64,000 bases of DNA from Heterobasidion occidentale. Lineage: Eukaryota; Basidiomycota; Agaricomycetes; Russulales; Bondarzewiaceae. A program made the translations under genes and the position numbers. The notes below the pieces were generated by a model, which had not been told where the DNA came from, made no database searches, and saw nothing but the letters and a program-made list of their open reading frames with translations. This document shows positions 55,739-64,000 of this stretch, in pieces. The stretch's first letter is position 1, and every line of letters starts with the position of its first letter. The DNA is taken from assembly GCA_039111635.1 (NCBI GenBank), contig JBCAQO010000008.1:248001-312000 (forward strand), in the 5' to 3' direction.

Positions 55739-56542
55739 AGGCTCCGGGAAGCTCCACCAAATGTTTCCCCGGAAGTTAATCTTTTTTTGGACTAAAAAGT
55801 GCTATAATCTTCCCCAGTTTTAATATATTTGAGGGCAAAAATCGCAAAAATCACCCGATTCTTATCAGTTTTTAATATTTTTGAGGCCCTTTCGGCGGCT
55901 TCCAGCCCCCTCCCCATATGGGATTTCTGATGCTCGGTATGCCTCTTCCATGGTTCCTAACAATTGTTAATTTCTTCTGTCTTAGTCTCAAGGTCACTTC
56001 AGCAATGATGAGTCTGGCTCCCAGGACGAGGACGAGGATGAGATGATTCCGGCATTTTTGTGCAGGGATCGCAAGATCGAGCTGCATACACACTCCAAGG
56101 CAAGCCATCTTCTGTATAACCTTGGCTCAAAAGCTTTGACAAGAGATTATTGGATTCCGTGTGGCTGACATCGATTGCGGCTTCTCGCTGGAAGGCACTT
56201 ACAAGGCCGAAGGTAAAAGCAGCTCTCAAGGTAGCTCAGTCTTCGGAGGCGGTCAGTAAAGGTACCAATACTTGACTTGTTTTCATGCATGTAATGTACA
56301 TCAATGATTCTCATATATTGAAACTTCCCGCGGAGGCCTGCAACGAGGAAGAAATGAGCAGAAATGAGGTCTGGACAACAAGCGTGATAAATTGTGACAA
56401 AATGTGATAACTTGTGACACACGTGATCATCCCTGTCAGTTTTAATCTTTTTCTGGAGCAAATTCAATGAAAAGTTAATATTTTTTAGGCCTGATTTAGG
56501 GGGTTTTGACGAGGAAACATTTGGTGGAGCTTCCCGGGGCCT
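55739..56542. mobile_element. hAT-type non-autonomous element, 804 bp, with 8-bp target duplication
   Basis: The ends are inverted copies of a 30-bp repeat: AGGC, then T or C, then CCGGGAAGCTCCACC followed by AAATGTTTCC, with one mismatch. GGTTTTCT flanks it on both sides (55731-55738 and 56543-56550), a perfect 8-bp target duplication typical of the hAT superfamily. The interior is AT-rich and no coding capacity is visible. Confidence 0.85.
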
Positions 56543-57274
56543 GGTTTTCTCTGTGTTTTTCATCTTGCCTATGTGAGAAAGTCCAACAACTGGCACATTT
56601 GGCCATTGGCCGTGGGATAGTAGCCTGGGAGAAAAATGCTCGGGCTAATAGCCTCCTCCAGCAAAAACTGGTATGGACCAATAGCCTTGCATCAGTAAAC
56701 GAGCAAAAAAGGTTGACTAACTTATAGAGCACTTACAAGCCTTGCGCAAGAGTTAAAAGGTTGTTAAGTTTATTAAGAGTAAAGCTTGTGTAAGTCTGGA
56801 TATCTAGGTCCCATTTTACAAGTGACAGTTTAAGGAGCATGTAAGGAGTAAGCCGCAACCACTTGCTCTACCTTACAGCAAGTGCAATTGGCTAGGTCGT
56901 GATTTTCAAGTACAGCTATAAGCTGCAAACGTAAGCTCCAATGCAAGATGTGTAAGGAATGTGCTCTTATGCGTTCTTAGTAAGGTCTGTAAGGTAGTGC
57001 ACCCATGCGCAGCGCTTATACCACTTACACTACTTACACCGCAATTGAATTCAAAATTCTCAATGTTTATATTTATATTCAATCATTTTTCGGGGGTTAT
57101 CAATCATGATAATTTCGTACATAACCCATAGCTAATACACACGACAATTGTTTACATAGATGAAAGGAGAAATCGGGAGCACGACAGGTCTTAATCATGA
57201 GTTCCACCTACGCAAAGTCTTTGAGTCAGCAATATCAAATGAAATTCAAGGACAACAAACCTTCCATGTGCACT
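56543..57274. other. AT-rich spacer with clustered TGTAAG/CTTACA motifs
   Basis: No gene is seen. Between about 56727 and 57045 the short motif CTTACA or its complement, or close variants (GTAAG, ACTTACA), occurs about ten times, far more than in the flanks. Confidence 0.45.
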
Positions 57275-59855
57275 TCAGAGCTCCTCAGGGTCTTCGGAAT
57301 CGTACTCATCCTCAATACACATCGCTTGGCCTGAACGCTGGCCGCTTGAGGCCTGGGCTTGGGCACTGGAATAGGGGATGGTCTTGTTGTGGGAGTTATC
57401 TGCCTCCATAACTTGGTAAGCATGAGCAATCATTTTGCCCTAGGCTTTCTCGGACTTCGCCTGCAAGGAGATCACGTAGGCATCAACATTATCTCCCCAT
57501 TCATGGTGGGAGAAGTGTGTCTTGACGTCTTTGGAATTGGGCTTCACAAAAGAGCCCGATGACCACATGAGCATTGCGCGCTCGGCCTACGACAGAGAGA
57601 TATCAGTGAGAAGTTATCAAGAAAGTGATACATATGTTACCGCGGCAGTGGCAAGGGCTGCAGCTCCGATCGGCTTTTCCTTGCTTCAAGCTAACACCGG
57701 GATGGTGGCAATCAACTTGAGATGGCTCGTAAGAGAGCGCAGGACAAATTTTGAGCGAAAAGGGCCTCGAAGTTCCTAAGAGATTAGATGAAATCAGCTT
57801 CACAGCATGATGCGGTAGTGCACGACGAGAGACCATACCAGTGATTGTTCCATCCAGGTATCTATGTCTATGCTGGCATAGAGAAATGGATAAGATGTGG
57901 CATTTTGTTCCTGGGGAGCTGCCCATCCGACGAAACCTGCTCGATCTTCGGCCGTGTGAAAATGCTCTGATTGCTCCTTCCAGAACCTATCGACGGCTGT
58001 GATTGCGTCCGTCGCAAAGCTGCTGCGCCATTTGCAGACGTGCTGTAGGGCCTATCGGAAATATGAATACATCAGCTTAGGGCATAAGCTACTACAAATA
58101 CTCACCAGTTGGAAGATCGGACCCTTTGCAGAAAGTTCTTGACGATGGGTTGGGAAAACCTTGTTCCAAAGCTCCTGCGCTTTGTCGAGGAGATCAGTAT
58201 CCCACGGATTGGTCTGAGTGCTGATGTATTCAGTCCACATCGGTATATAGTATTCGCGCCACCTATCCAATGTCTCGGGTGGAAGATCTCTGTTAGTAAA
58301 ATTTTTGTGGGCAGAGCGAGTCTTGTGGCCGACCATGTGAAGCTCTAGCGGTGCCTCTTGTTTGACAGGGGGGCAAGCTCTGACACCGACCATGTTCTGT
58401 GTAACAAAACAACGACATCGGTTAAAGTGAGCGGAGAGCGACTACAAAATTCAATGGAAAAAAAGAGAACTAACCTTGCGTGCAAGCATTTGGGCGCTAT
58501 GGGCTATGGCTCTCTCATCATCGGAGTCTGACAGCTCAATGATTGCCAAAGGAGTCCGGTTCCCTTTGGGTTTGGCCTAGGAACAACAGTAAGTAGTTGA
58601 GCAAAGTGTTCAGACAACATACTATAGGCTCACAGTGGGGGTTGGCTTGGTCTTGCTGTTCGCTTGAACCCTGCTAAATTTGATGGCCTCCTTAAAAACA
58701 ACACGCTTGACGAGGCTGCGTTGGGTCAGACCAGGTGAGGAGTCAACGGACATGTTGTCGGGGCGGTATGCGCTGCCAGTGTGCTTGGGGCCTGGGATCT
58801 CCATTGAGTCGTCTTCATCGTGGAGACCACCATCCTCCATCGGGTCAGGGTCATCAAAGTTTTGGTGAGGTGGGACTCTGTTGCCGAGCACTTCCCTGTA
58901 GGCAGCATGATGAGCAGCTTGTGCGTCTTTGGTTGAATTTCAGTTCTCCCTTTCCCATGCGAGGCGCTGATGCAGAATTACCTTATTAGGAAGTCGCTCT
59001 CGCGCTCCCTCAGCATCCTCATTGCTAACAGTGCTATCCATGTTGGTGGGGATATCCCCAGGTCCCACCGACTTCTCATCAGGGTAAACCCATCGAGAGA
59101 CCCTTGGCTGTGGATTGACGTCGTTACGCCAGTTGGAGCGCGTGCCCGTTGGGTGAGCTGGATGACTAACTTTCATCTTCTTGCTCGCAGTGGTGGCCTG
59201 TTCTGCCTCACTGCGTCTCAACGTGAGTACCTACTACGCAAGGCTACAAACTCAAGTAGTTCACTTACTAAAGAGCCCTTCTTTTGTCATTCCTCTCCAA
59301 TGCGGCATCAAATTGGGCCTTCAGCTCCGCGGACCTGCTTTTGATTTGTTGTGCGATAGCCTTTCGCTCAGCCCTTGAGTGATAATAGGGCGGGTGAGCA
59401 TTTTTTACCTCCACTGTCTCCTTTGTAGCATGCTGATCAATGTTCTCAGCGCCTACGCCACCATCCATATCAACATCTTCAAGAGTCAGACGGTTTGGCG
59501 CGACAGACAGTCTGACGAGGCCGTGCTCACCTTCACCGCCAGAGCCGGCTTCCTCATCATCATCCACAATGACCGTGGATGCTGTGGATGATGGACGAGG
59601 GATTTTGATTATCAAGGCTGCAGGTGGACGATTGGCGGTGAACTCGGTGCGTGCGGCTCCTTGGTGAGACCTCTCCTCAAAAGCAGCTAACTTACATTCT
59701 TTTTCCTCCCTAGCGACTCGTTCAACGTCTTCATGCTCAGCAATGTCCTGTGAGTCTTTTTCTACTTCCTGACAAGTGTGACGCGGCGCGGCCTGGTCGG
59801 GAAGCCCTGGGTGGGCAAACTGATTCTTGGCGCGAGTAGTTACTCGATCAGACAT
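57275..59855 (-). pseudogene. DUF6532-type gene with premature stops
   Basis: Starts at ATG 59855 (MSDRVTTRAKNQFAHPGLPD). The N-terminal half is charged and disordered (AALIIKIPRPSSTASTVIVD, SRAERKAIAQQIKSRSAELK). The DUF6532 part includes WNKVFPTHRQELSAKGPIFQ, VCKWRSSFATDAITAVDRFW, RAGFVGWAAPQ and SKFVLRSLTSHLKLIATIPV. A TGA interrupts the frame in the next block (LA*SKEKPIGAA, near 57687) and a TAG replaces an expected Trp in SEKA*GKMIAHAY (near 57452). The reading also becomes irregular around 57780-57830. The gene ends near GAGCTC-TGA at 57275. Function of the family is unknown; it is multi-copy in Agaricomycetes and often lies among transposons. Confidence 0.65.
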
Positions 59856-60240
59856 AGTGAAGGGGCCCTGCGAGAGTGGGGATTCTTTTGACATGCAAAA
59901 AAGGAGCATTAATAGCCCTCTCTGTGGCGCACCGGCTGCGCTCCTCACGGCTACAATGTAAGCAGCATCCTCATCAAGTATGTTTTTGTTCTGTGCCAAT
60001 TGCCCAACACACAGCTAATCTCACAATATAACCGGCAGGGAGCGGAAGATCCAATAGCTGAACCTGTGGAGCTACGCCACCTACGCAATGCAAAAGTCAT
60101 ACACTTTTGTTAGGAGATGCCGCTAGTTGTATCAAGACTGTCAACTCACCGTTAGCGACTAACTTTTTCCTCGCGCCTCTCACGCCTTCCTTCCGCTTTA
60201 CACCTTTTATTACGCTCCCTCCTCCCTTGTACTTACTACC

Positions 60241-60463
60241 ATGCCTCTCCCAACAATGATGTTCAAAGAGCGGTGTTATCTGTGTGCATTCAAGTCCACT
60301 GCCGCATGTCGACGAGGCTTTCTGTCAATAGGCGGGTTGACTCAACACCGGAACTCAGCACACAGGGCCTCTTCAGCCCAACCTTACGCTCTGCAGTCAC
60401 GCCAACCCACCGTTGAAGAGGTTCCAGACGATGGTGACAATCTACTACCTCCTGCACACAAAC
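60241..60463 (+). pseudogene. C2H2 zinc-finger ORF truncated by LTR insertion
   Basis: Reads MPLPTMMFKERCYLCAFKST, then a finger CRRGFLSIGGLTQHRNSAHR, then an acidic stretch to LLPPAHK, where the LTR starts (60464). The GGLTQHxNxxH form with a leading C-x2-C resembles the N-terminus of Plavaka-type transposases of basidiomycetes. If so, this is the first 74 or so codons of such a gene, the rest lying beyond the retroelement. It is divergent from the DUF6532-type gene with about 385 bp between starts. Confidence 0.5.
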
Positions 60464-61274
60464 TGTTAAGACCCGGTCTTCGCACGTGATGTGCCAGGAG
60501 GCTCCTGAGTCACTGAGGGACGTGCCAAATCCAAGTGCGTCCGATGAAAGCACCAGCGGCTAACTGTATGCGCAATTCGGAATGCACGAGGGATTCGTGA
60601 TGGTATCGTGTCTCCAAGAAAGCACAAAGGTTTTCCCACAGATGTGAGGGTACAACCTGATGCGGTCCTGGATGACAGTAGATATGCTGCCCACTAAAGT
60701 TGAGATAGAATACTGCTAGTCCTGTATAGAACTCAGCCAGTATTGAGATGACGACTGAGTGGTTGAGGATGATGATAGAGAGAAGCGCAGGGCAAGTCAA
60801 ACCGATGCTCAAGCAGATGTTCTATTGACAATCAATAATCTGGCCTACTGGCAAAGACTATGATGTAGCAGAGGTATGGCTAGTACCAAAGGTCAAGAGT
60901 AAGAACAGGTGGGGAGTAACAAAGGTGAACGAGCTGACGAGACAGGTCTCTGGCTCGTTCTATATATACGCGATCTGCTTTAGGGCAAGATCTACAGAAG
61001 GTCTGTGCTTAAGGCACCGAGGCAAATAGAAGTAAACGATCAACGATCGAAATGATGTAATCTATGATGCGATCAGAGAAGCATGATGCAATCAATGATG
61101 TCAGTGATGTAACTGATCGTTAATCCAGGAACGAAAGATAAGATAAGATAACTCAATGTCTGTTGGTGAAGTCAAGGGGTCGGTCACCGGGTATAAGTCA
61201 TATCCGTTGGTCATAGACCGCATGTCATATGATCAGGTGATCATATCTCATGTGTTATGAGCCAGCTCTTAACA
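60464..61274 (-). repeat. Long terminal repeat of the Ty3/Gypsy element, 811 bp
   Basis: The ends are TGTTAAGA on the plus strand at 60464 and TCTTAACA at 61274, giving the required TG...CA with short inverted ends. A polypurine tract lies just outside the 61274 end, which places this as the 3' LTR of the minus-strand element to its right. The other LTR is beyond the window. Confidence 0.82.
60960..60968 (-). promoter_or_regulatory. TATA box inside the LTR
   Basis: On the minus strand the LTR contains TATATATAG about 310 bp from its 5' end, a normal place for the U3 promoter. Confidence 0.5.
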
Positions 61275-61287
61275 CCACCCCCTTTCT
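61275..61287 (-). other. Polypurine tract of the Ty3/Gypsy element
   Basis: On the minus strand AGAAAGGGGGTGG directly precedes the LTR start TGTTAAGAG. This is the expected primer site for plus-strand DNA synthesis. Confidence 0.75.
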
Positions 61288-61406
61288 AACCTCGGCCTCA
61301 CATATAGCGCAATGGGTAATGGCCGGTTCGGTTGTGCAATATGTAGGCCAAGGCAGAAGTTGGGTAGTGCTGTGCAATGATAGAGTGGGGATTGACTAGG
61401 CGTGAG

Positions 61407-62840
61407 TCAGGCGAAGGGAAAGCATAATGATGCATGGTCCGGGACGTTGGTTTGACTAGCGTCTAGCCGGTGTCGGTGGGCGTGGCATAGGTGGAACCGG
61501 GAGTGACGGTAAAGACGGTGATGAGGAGGACTCAGGACTGGTAGGGAAAACCTGAGGGGATGGTTCCGACGGTGTGTGTGCGTATGTGTCAATGTCTTGC
61601 AGAGCGCGGAGCGCGAGTTCGAGCATGACTTTGACTGCGTTGTATATGGCAACGCGCGGGTCCCGTTCGTTAGGCATTCTCCTTGGGGGTCGATAGAGAG
61701 ATCTAGTGGTTTGTACAGCTCTGGGTTATTGTACCACTTGCTGTCTAGTAGAGGGGGGTGCGAGTAGAGGGTGGTCAAGGGAGAGTGGGGAGATTCCGCG
61801 TTGGGCTCTCTAATATAGGCCCTGCTTCGTTTGGTCCTGCTTGGCCAATCTGCTGGGTTTGAATCTCTTGCCATCGCTGTTCCCTTCTGGATATTTCTGG
61901 TTCCAACTCCGCGATAGGATCGGCCAAGATCATCTTCGGTGTCCATGGTATCGGAGTCGATAGTTAATCGGCCAAGATTACTTTCAACGTCCTTCCATAG
62001 CAATTCGCTAGTCGTGGTGGTTCTCCAAGGGGCTTCGTCTGCTGAAGCGCTGCTCATAGTGCTTGAGCGAGGGTGGGGTAATCCGTTTCCTGCGGTATCT
62101 AATAGATAGCGCTGGCCGTTCTTGTGTGTGTTTAGCCTGTCAATGTCCATGCCACCTGGTAGCCGTCCAGGGGTGTCTTTAATTGATAGGTCTTCCAGTT
62201 CTTCGGCCACGTCGGATTTGTGTTGCTCGTCTTCGGAGTTTACCTGTATGTCTCCGTCAGAGTCGGGGGTACTGGGGGTGCGAGGAGGCGTGTCCTCGTC
62301 CAAGTCGATGTCTTTTACTGAGACGCGCCAAGCGCCGCTTCCATATGGTGTGTATGGTGTGGGGGGTGTTTGTCCTGTGGGTGCGGGGGAAGGGGTGAGT
62401 CCTGTTGGTGAGTAGGACGTTTCCGAGTCCGTTCCTTCTTCTTCCTCAAAAACTGTGGAGAGGGGTCCTTTCCTCCATTCTCCACTGACGCTGTCTAGGT
62501 CCATAGCGTCTTCGTATTCTTCTCCGTCTGGCGAGTAATCCGAGCCTTCGTCCATGTAGTCTTCATCAGCATTTTGATAAGACGTATCTTCTGGTTCCGG
62601 TGTGTAAACCGAGCCTTCTTCTGATCTGTAGTCTTCATCGGCATTTTGACGAAGTGAGTCCTTCTTCCAAGCGAGTCCCTTGGTCATTTGTCTCTCCAGG
62701 TCCTTGACTGCGCGGTATCTCCAATTTGATACTTGTTCGTCCGCATTCTTCCTGGCCCATGTTGATTTCTGGGATTTCCTTGACTCGTGTTTGACTCCAG
62801 GGGAATATGTCGATGTGCGAGAGGAAGAGGAAGGGGCCAC
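61407..62840 (-). CDS. Extra ORF downstream of the chromovirus polyprotein, 477 residues
   Basis: Unrecognised acidic, Ser/Thr/Pro-rich protein starting at ATG 62840 (MAPSSSSRTSTYSPGVKHES). It contains a short repeat built on NADEDYRSEEGS and NADEDYMDEGSDYSP, then YEDAMDLDSVSGEWRKGP, and ends in a Ser/His/Pro-rich tail. It overlaps the last 157 nt of the polyprotein frame in the -1 frame relative to it. In that overlap the polyprotein frame looks like a shadow translation of this ORF. The product could therefore be made separately or as a frameshift extension of the polyprotein. Confidence 0.6.
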   Translation of the reverse strand: MAPSSSSRTSTYSPGVKHESRKSQKSTWARKNADEQVSNWRYRAVKDLERQMTKGLAWKKDSLRQNADEDYRSEEGSVYTPEPEDTSYQNADEDYMDEGSDYSPDGEEYEDAMDLDSVSGEWRKGPLSTVFEEEEGTDSETSYSPTGLTPSPAPTGQTPPTPYTPYGSGAWRVSVKDIDLDEDTPPRTPSTPDSDGDIQVNSEDEQHKSDVAEELEDLSIKDTPGRLPGGMDIDRLNTHKNGQRYLLDTAGNGLPHPRSSTMSSASADEAPWRTTTTSELLWKDVESNLGRLTIDSDTMDTEDDLGRSYRGVGTRNIQKGTAMARDSNPADWPSRTKRSRAYIREPNAESPHSPLTTLYSHPPLLDSKWYNNPELYKPLDLSIDPQGECLTNGTRALPYTTQSKSCSNSRSALCKTLTHTHTHRRNHPLRFSLPVLSPPHHRLYRHSRFHLCHAHRHRLDASQTNVPDHASLCFPFA

Positions 62841-64000
62841 CTTCGTTCCTGAGCGCGTTCGCGTTTATTCGTCTGAGTGCTCTTTCCTAGACTCTCTGTG
62901 TCATAGGTGAGGTTCTTCCCTTGTCGATGCATAATGATCTGTCCACTGGGTAACAATGGTTGGGCTTTCTTGAGTCCCAACCTGATTTCCGCCGGCGTTG
63001 CGCCGGTAGCTAGGAGCCGTCTTCCTAGCTTTGTTTTCCTGAGCCTTCGCCTGTATTCTTCATCCACCATGGATGCTCGTATGTGTGCGACCGTGGCTCC
63101 CGTGGCTAGTAGTTTCTTCCCTATTGGGTGAACGAGTAACTTGCGTCTTATGGATTCTTCCTGTATAGCGGTTTCTGCCTGTTTATCCGTTAGTCCTGCG
63201 CCTAGTAGTTTCTTTCCTGCTGATGTCTGTGTCAGCTTCCGTCTCGAGGTTTCTTCCTGTATCGTGGTCTCCGCTTGTTCGACCGTTAAACCTGCGTCGA
63301 GTAGTTTCTTCCCTGCCGAGGTCTTCATTAGCCGAATTTGTCTGTCGCATAGTTCCACTATCTGGTTTCTGTCGAGTGCGAGTTGTAATTCTCGAATAGA
63401 CGGCCCCATGCCTCGGACTGCCAGTGGGTATTTCCTGTGGAAGTCGCTAACTTCCTCCTTTGCGTTCTTGACCGCGTCCGCTGATTCCCATGAGTTGTCG
63501 GATTCCGGGTACCCTTTCCATTTGACTAGGTATTGTAGGGTCTTCCAACGTCCAAAGCGGCGGGATGCTATAATTCTTTCGACCTCGAATTCTTCCTGTC
63601 CTTCGATGAGGTCGGGTGGAGGTTTCCTATAGTTTGGACCGTGAGTGGTGTTCTCATTGTACATGATTAACCGCGAGGCGTGGAAGACATTATGTATCTT
63701 CTTCCAATTCTTCGGCAATTCCAGCCGATAGTTAACCGTTCCTATGGTGTCCAAAATCTTGAATGGCCCAAACCTTTTTGGCCTTAACTTCTCCGAGGGG
63801 TGATCCGTGTGTATGTTCTTTCCGTCGAGCCATACTTGATCGCCTTTCTTGAATGGGGGAAGTTCTACCCCAAACTTGTCGTGCTGAGTCTTCATGGATT
63901 CTGCTGCAATTTCCAAACTGGCCTTTGCTTCTTGCTGTGCTTTCCTTAACAGTTCTAGGCGCTTGTCGGCAGTGGGTACGTTCGTGTTTCCGACGATTGC
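62684..64000 (-). CDS. Ty3/Gypsy chromovirus polyprotein, C-terminal part (integrase end, chromodomain, repeats)
   Basis: The frame is open from the right edge of the window. The integrase C-terminal domain reads FKKGDQVWLDGKNIHTDHPS, RPKRFGPFKILDTIGTVNYR and IHNVFHASRLIMYNEN, followed by the family block PPPDLIEGQEEFEVERII. The chromodomain is LQYLVKWKGYPESDNSWESA (about 63475-63540), marking the element as a chromovirus. Four 32-residue repeats with the pattern GKKLL-x-A/T-G-x-T follow from 63322 down to about 62940. The frame stops at 62684 inside the overlapping ORF. Protease, reverse transcriptase and most of the integrase lie outside the window. Confidence 0.88.
   Translation of the reverse strand, partial: AIVGNTNVPTADKRLELLRKAQQEAKASLEIAAESMKTQHDKFGVELPPFKKGDQVWLDGKNIHTDHPSEKLRPKRFGPFKILDTIGTVNYRLELPKNWKKIHNVFHASRLIMYNENTTHGPNYRKPPPDLIEGQEEFEVERIIASRRFGRWKTLQYLVKWKGYPESDNSWESADAVKNAKEEVSDFHRKYPLAVRGMGPSIRELQLALDRNQIVELCDRQIRLMKTSAGKKLLDAGLTVEQAETTIQEETSRRKLTQTSAGKKLLGAGLTDKQAETAIQEESIRRKLLVHPIGKKLLATGATVAHIRASMVDEEYRRRLRKTKLGRRLLATGATPAEIRLGLKKAQPLLPSGQIIMHRQGKNLTYDTESLGKSTQTNKRERAQERRWPLPLPLAHRHIPLESNTSQGNPRNQHGPGRMRTNKYQIGDTAQSRTWRDK
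62940..63322 (-). repeat. Four tandem 96-bp repeats in the polyprotein gene
   Basis: Units begin at 63322, 63226, 63130 and 63034 and encode TSAGKKLLDAGLT, TSAGKKLLGAGLT, HPIGKKLLATGAT and TKLGRRLLATGAT respectively. The last unit is incomplete. The first two are closest to each other, suggesting recent duplication. Confidence 0.88.

Noticed and set aside
1..64000. tRNA, rRNA or CRISPR features
   Set aside because: No T-arm GTTCGAATC-type motif with matching stems, no rRNA-like sequence and no regularly spaced direct repeats were found by eye; a covariance-model scan would be needed to exclude small RNAs.

Overview
This window is nuclear DNA of a filamentous basidiomycete, most likely a wood-decay Agaricomycete. 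The evidence is dense 50-60 nt GT-AG introns in nearly every gene, a class I hydrophobin, a multi-intron GH3 beta-glucosidase, and gene families I know mainly from Agaricomycetes (DUF6589, DUF6532, Tnp2-type CACTA transposase). All calls come from reading the sequence and from memory of the families; no searches were run, and exon boundaries are hand-read.

Left part (1 to about 30.6 kb) is ordinary single-copy gene space. It holds the 3' part of a COP9 signalosome CSN3 gene, a WrbA/Pst2-type quinone oxidoreductase, and a possible sugar-use neighbourhood: secreted GH3 beta-glucosidase, Gfo/Idh/MocA oxidoreductase, Zn2Cys6 regulator, MFS sugar porter, and a zinc polyol dehydrogenase cut at its 3' end by a 100-N assembly gap (18913-19012). 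After a gene-poor 4 kb come an EamA/SLC35G-like transporter, a hydrophobin lacking its seventh cysteine, and a 718-residue disordered protein of unknown function.

Right part (about 31 to 64 kb) is accessory and dominated by mobile DNA. A tandem array on the minus strand carries five copies of an unrecognised small gene family of about 190-197 residues, here called the WYWDM family: one 5'-truncated, one split, three intact. The split copy is interrupted in exon 1 by a complete 7.6-kb CACTA transposon (33434-41049) with long terminal inverted repeats, a TCG target duplication, a transposase gene and a convergent second gene. A 1.95-kb non-autonomous relative (43089-45035) lies just upstream of the next copy. 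Two more copies form a close tandem pair (47.6-49.4 kb). Between them is a PD-(D/E)XK nuclease-like gene.

At 49.5-55.6 kb a DUF6589 gene with three TGA stops and an intact-looking RecQ-like helicase converge, and the pair is bounded by TTAA and short G-rich inverted ends, suggesting a helicase-carrying DNA transposon. Next come an 804-bp hAT-type element with a perfect 8-bp target duplication, a decayed DUF6532 gene, a zinc-finger ORF cut by an 811-bp LTR, and the 3' half of a minus-strand Ty3/Gypsy chromovirus. That element has four 32-residue repeats after its chromodomain and an extra downstream ORF, and it runs off the right edge.
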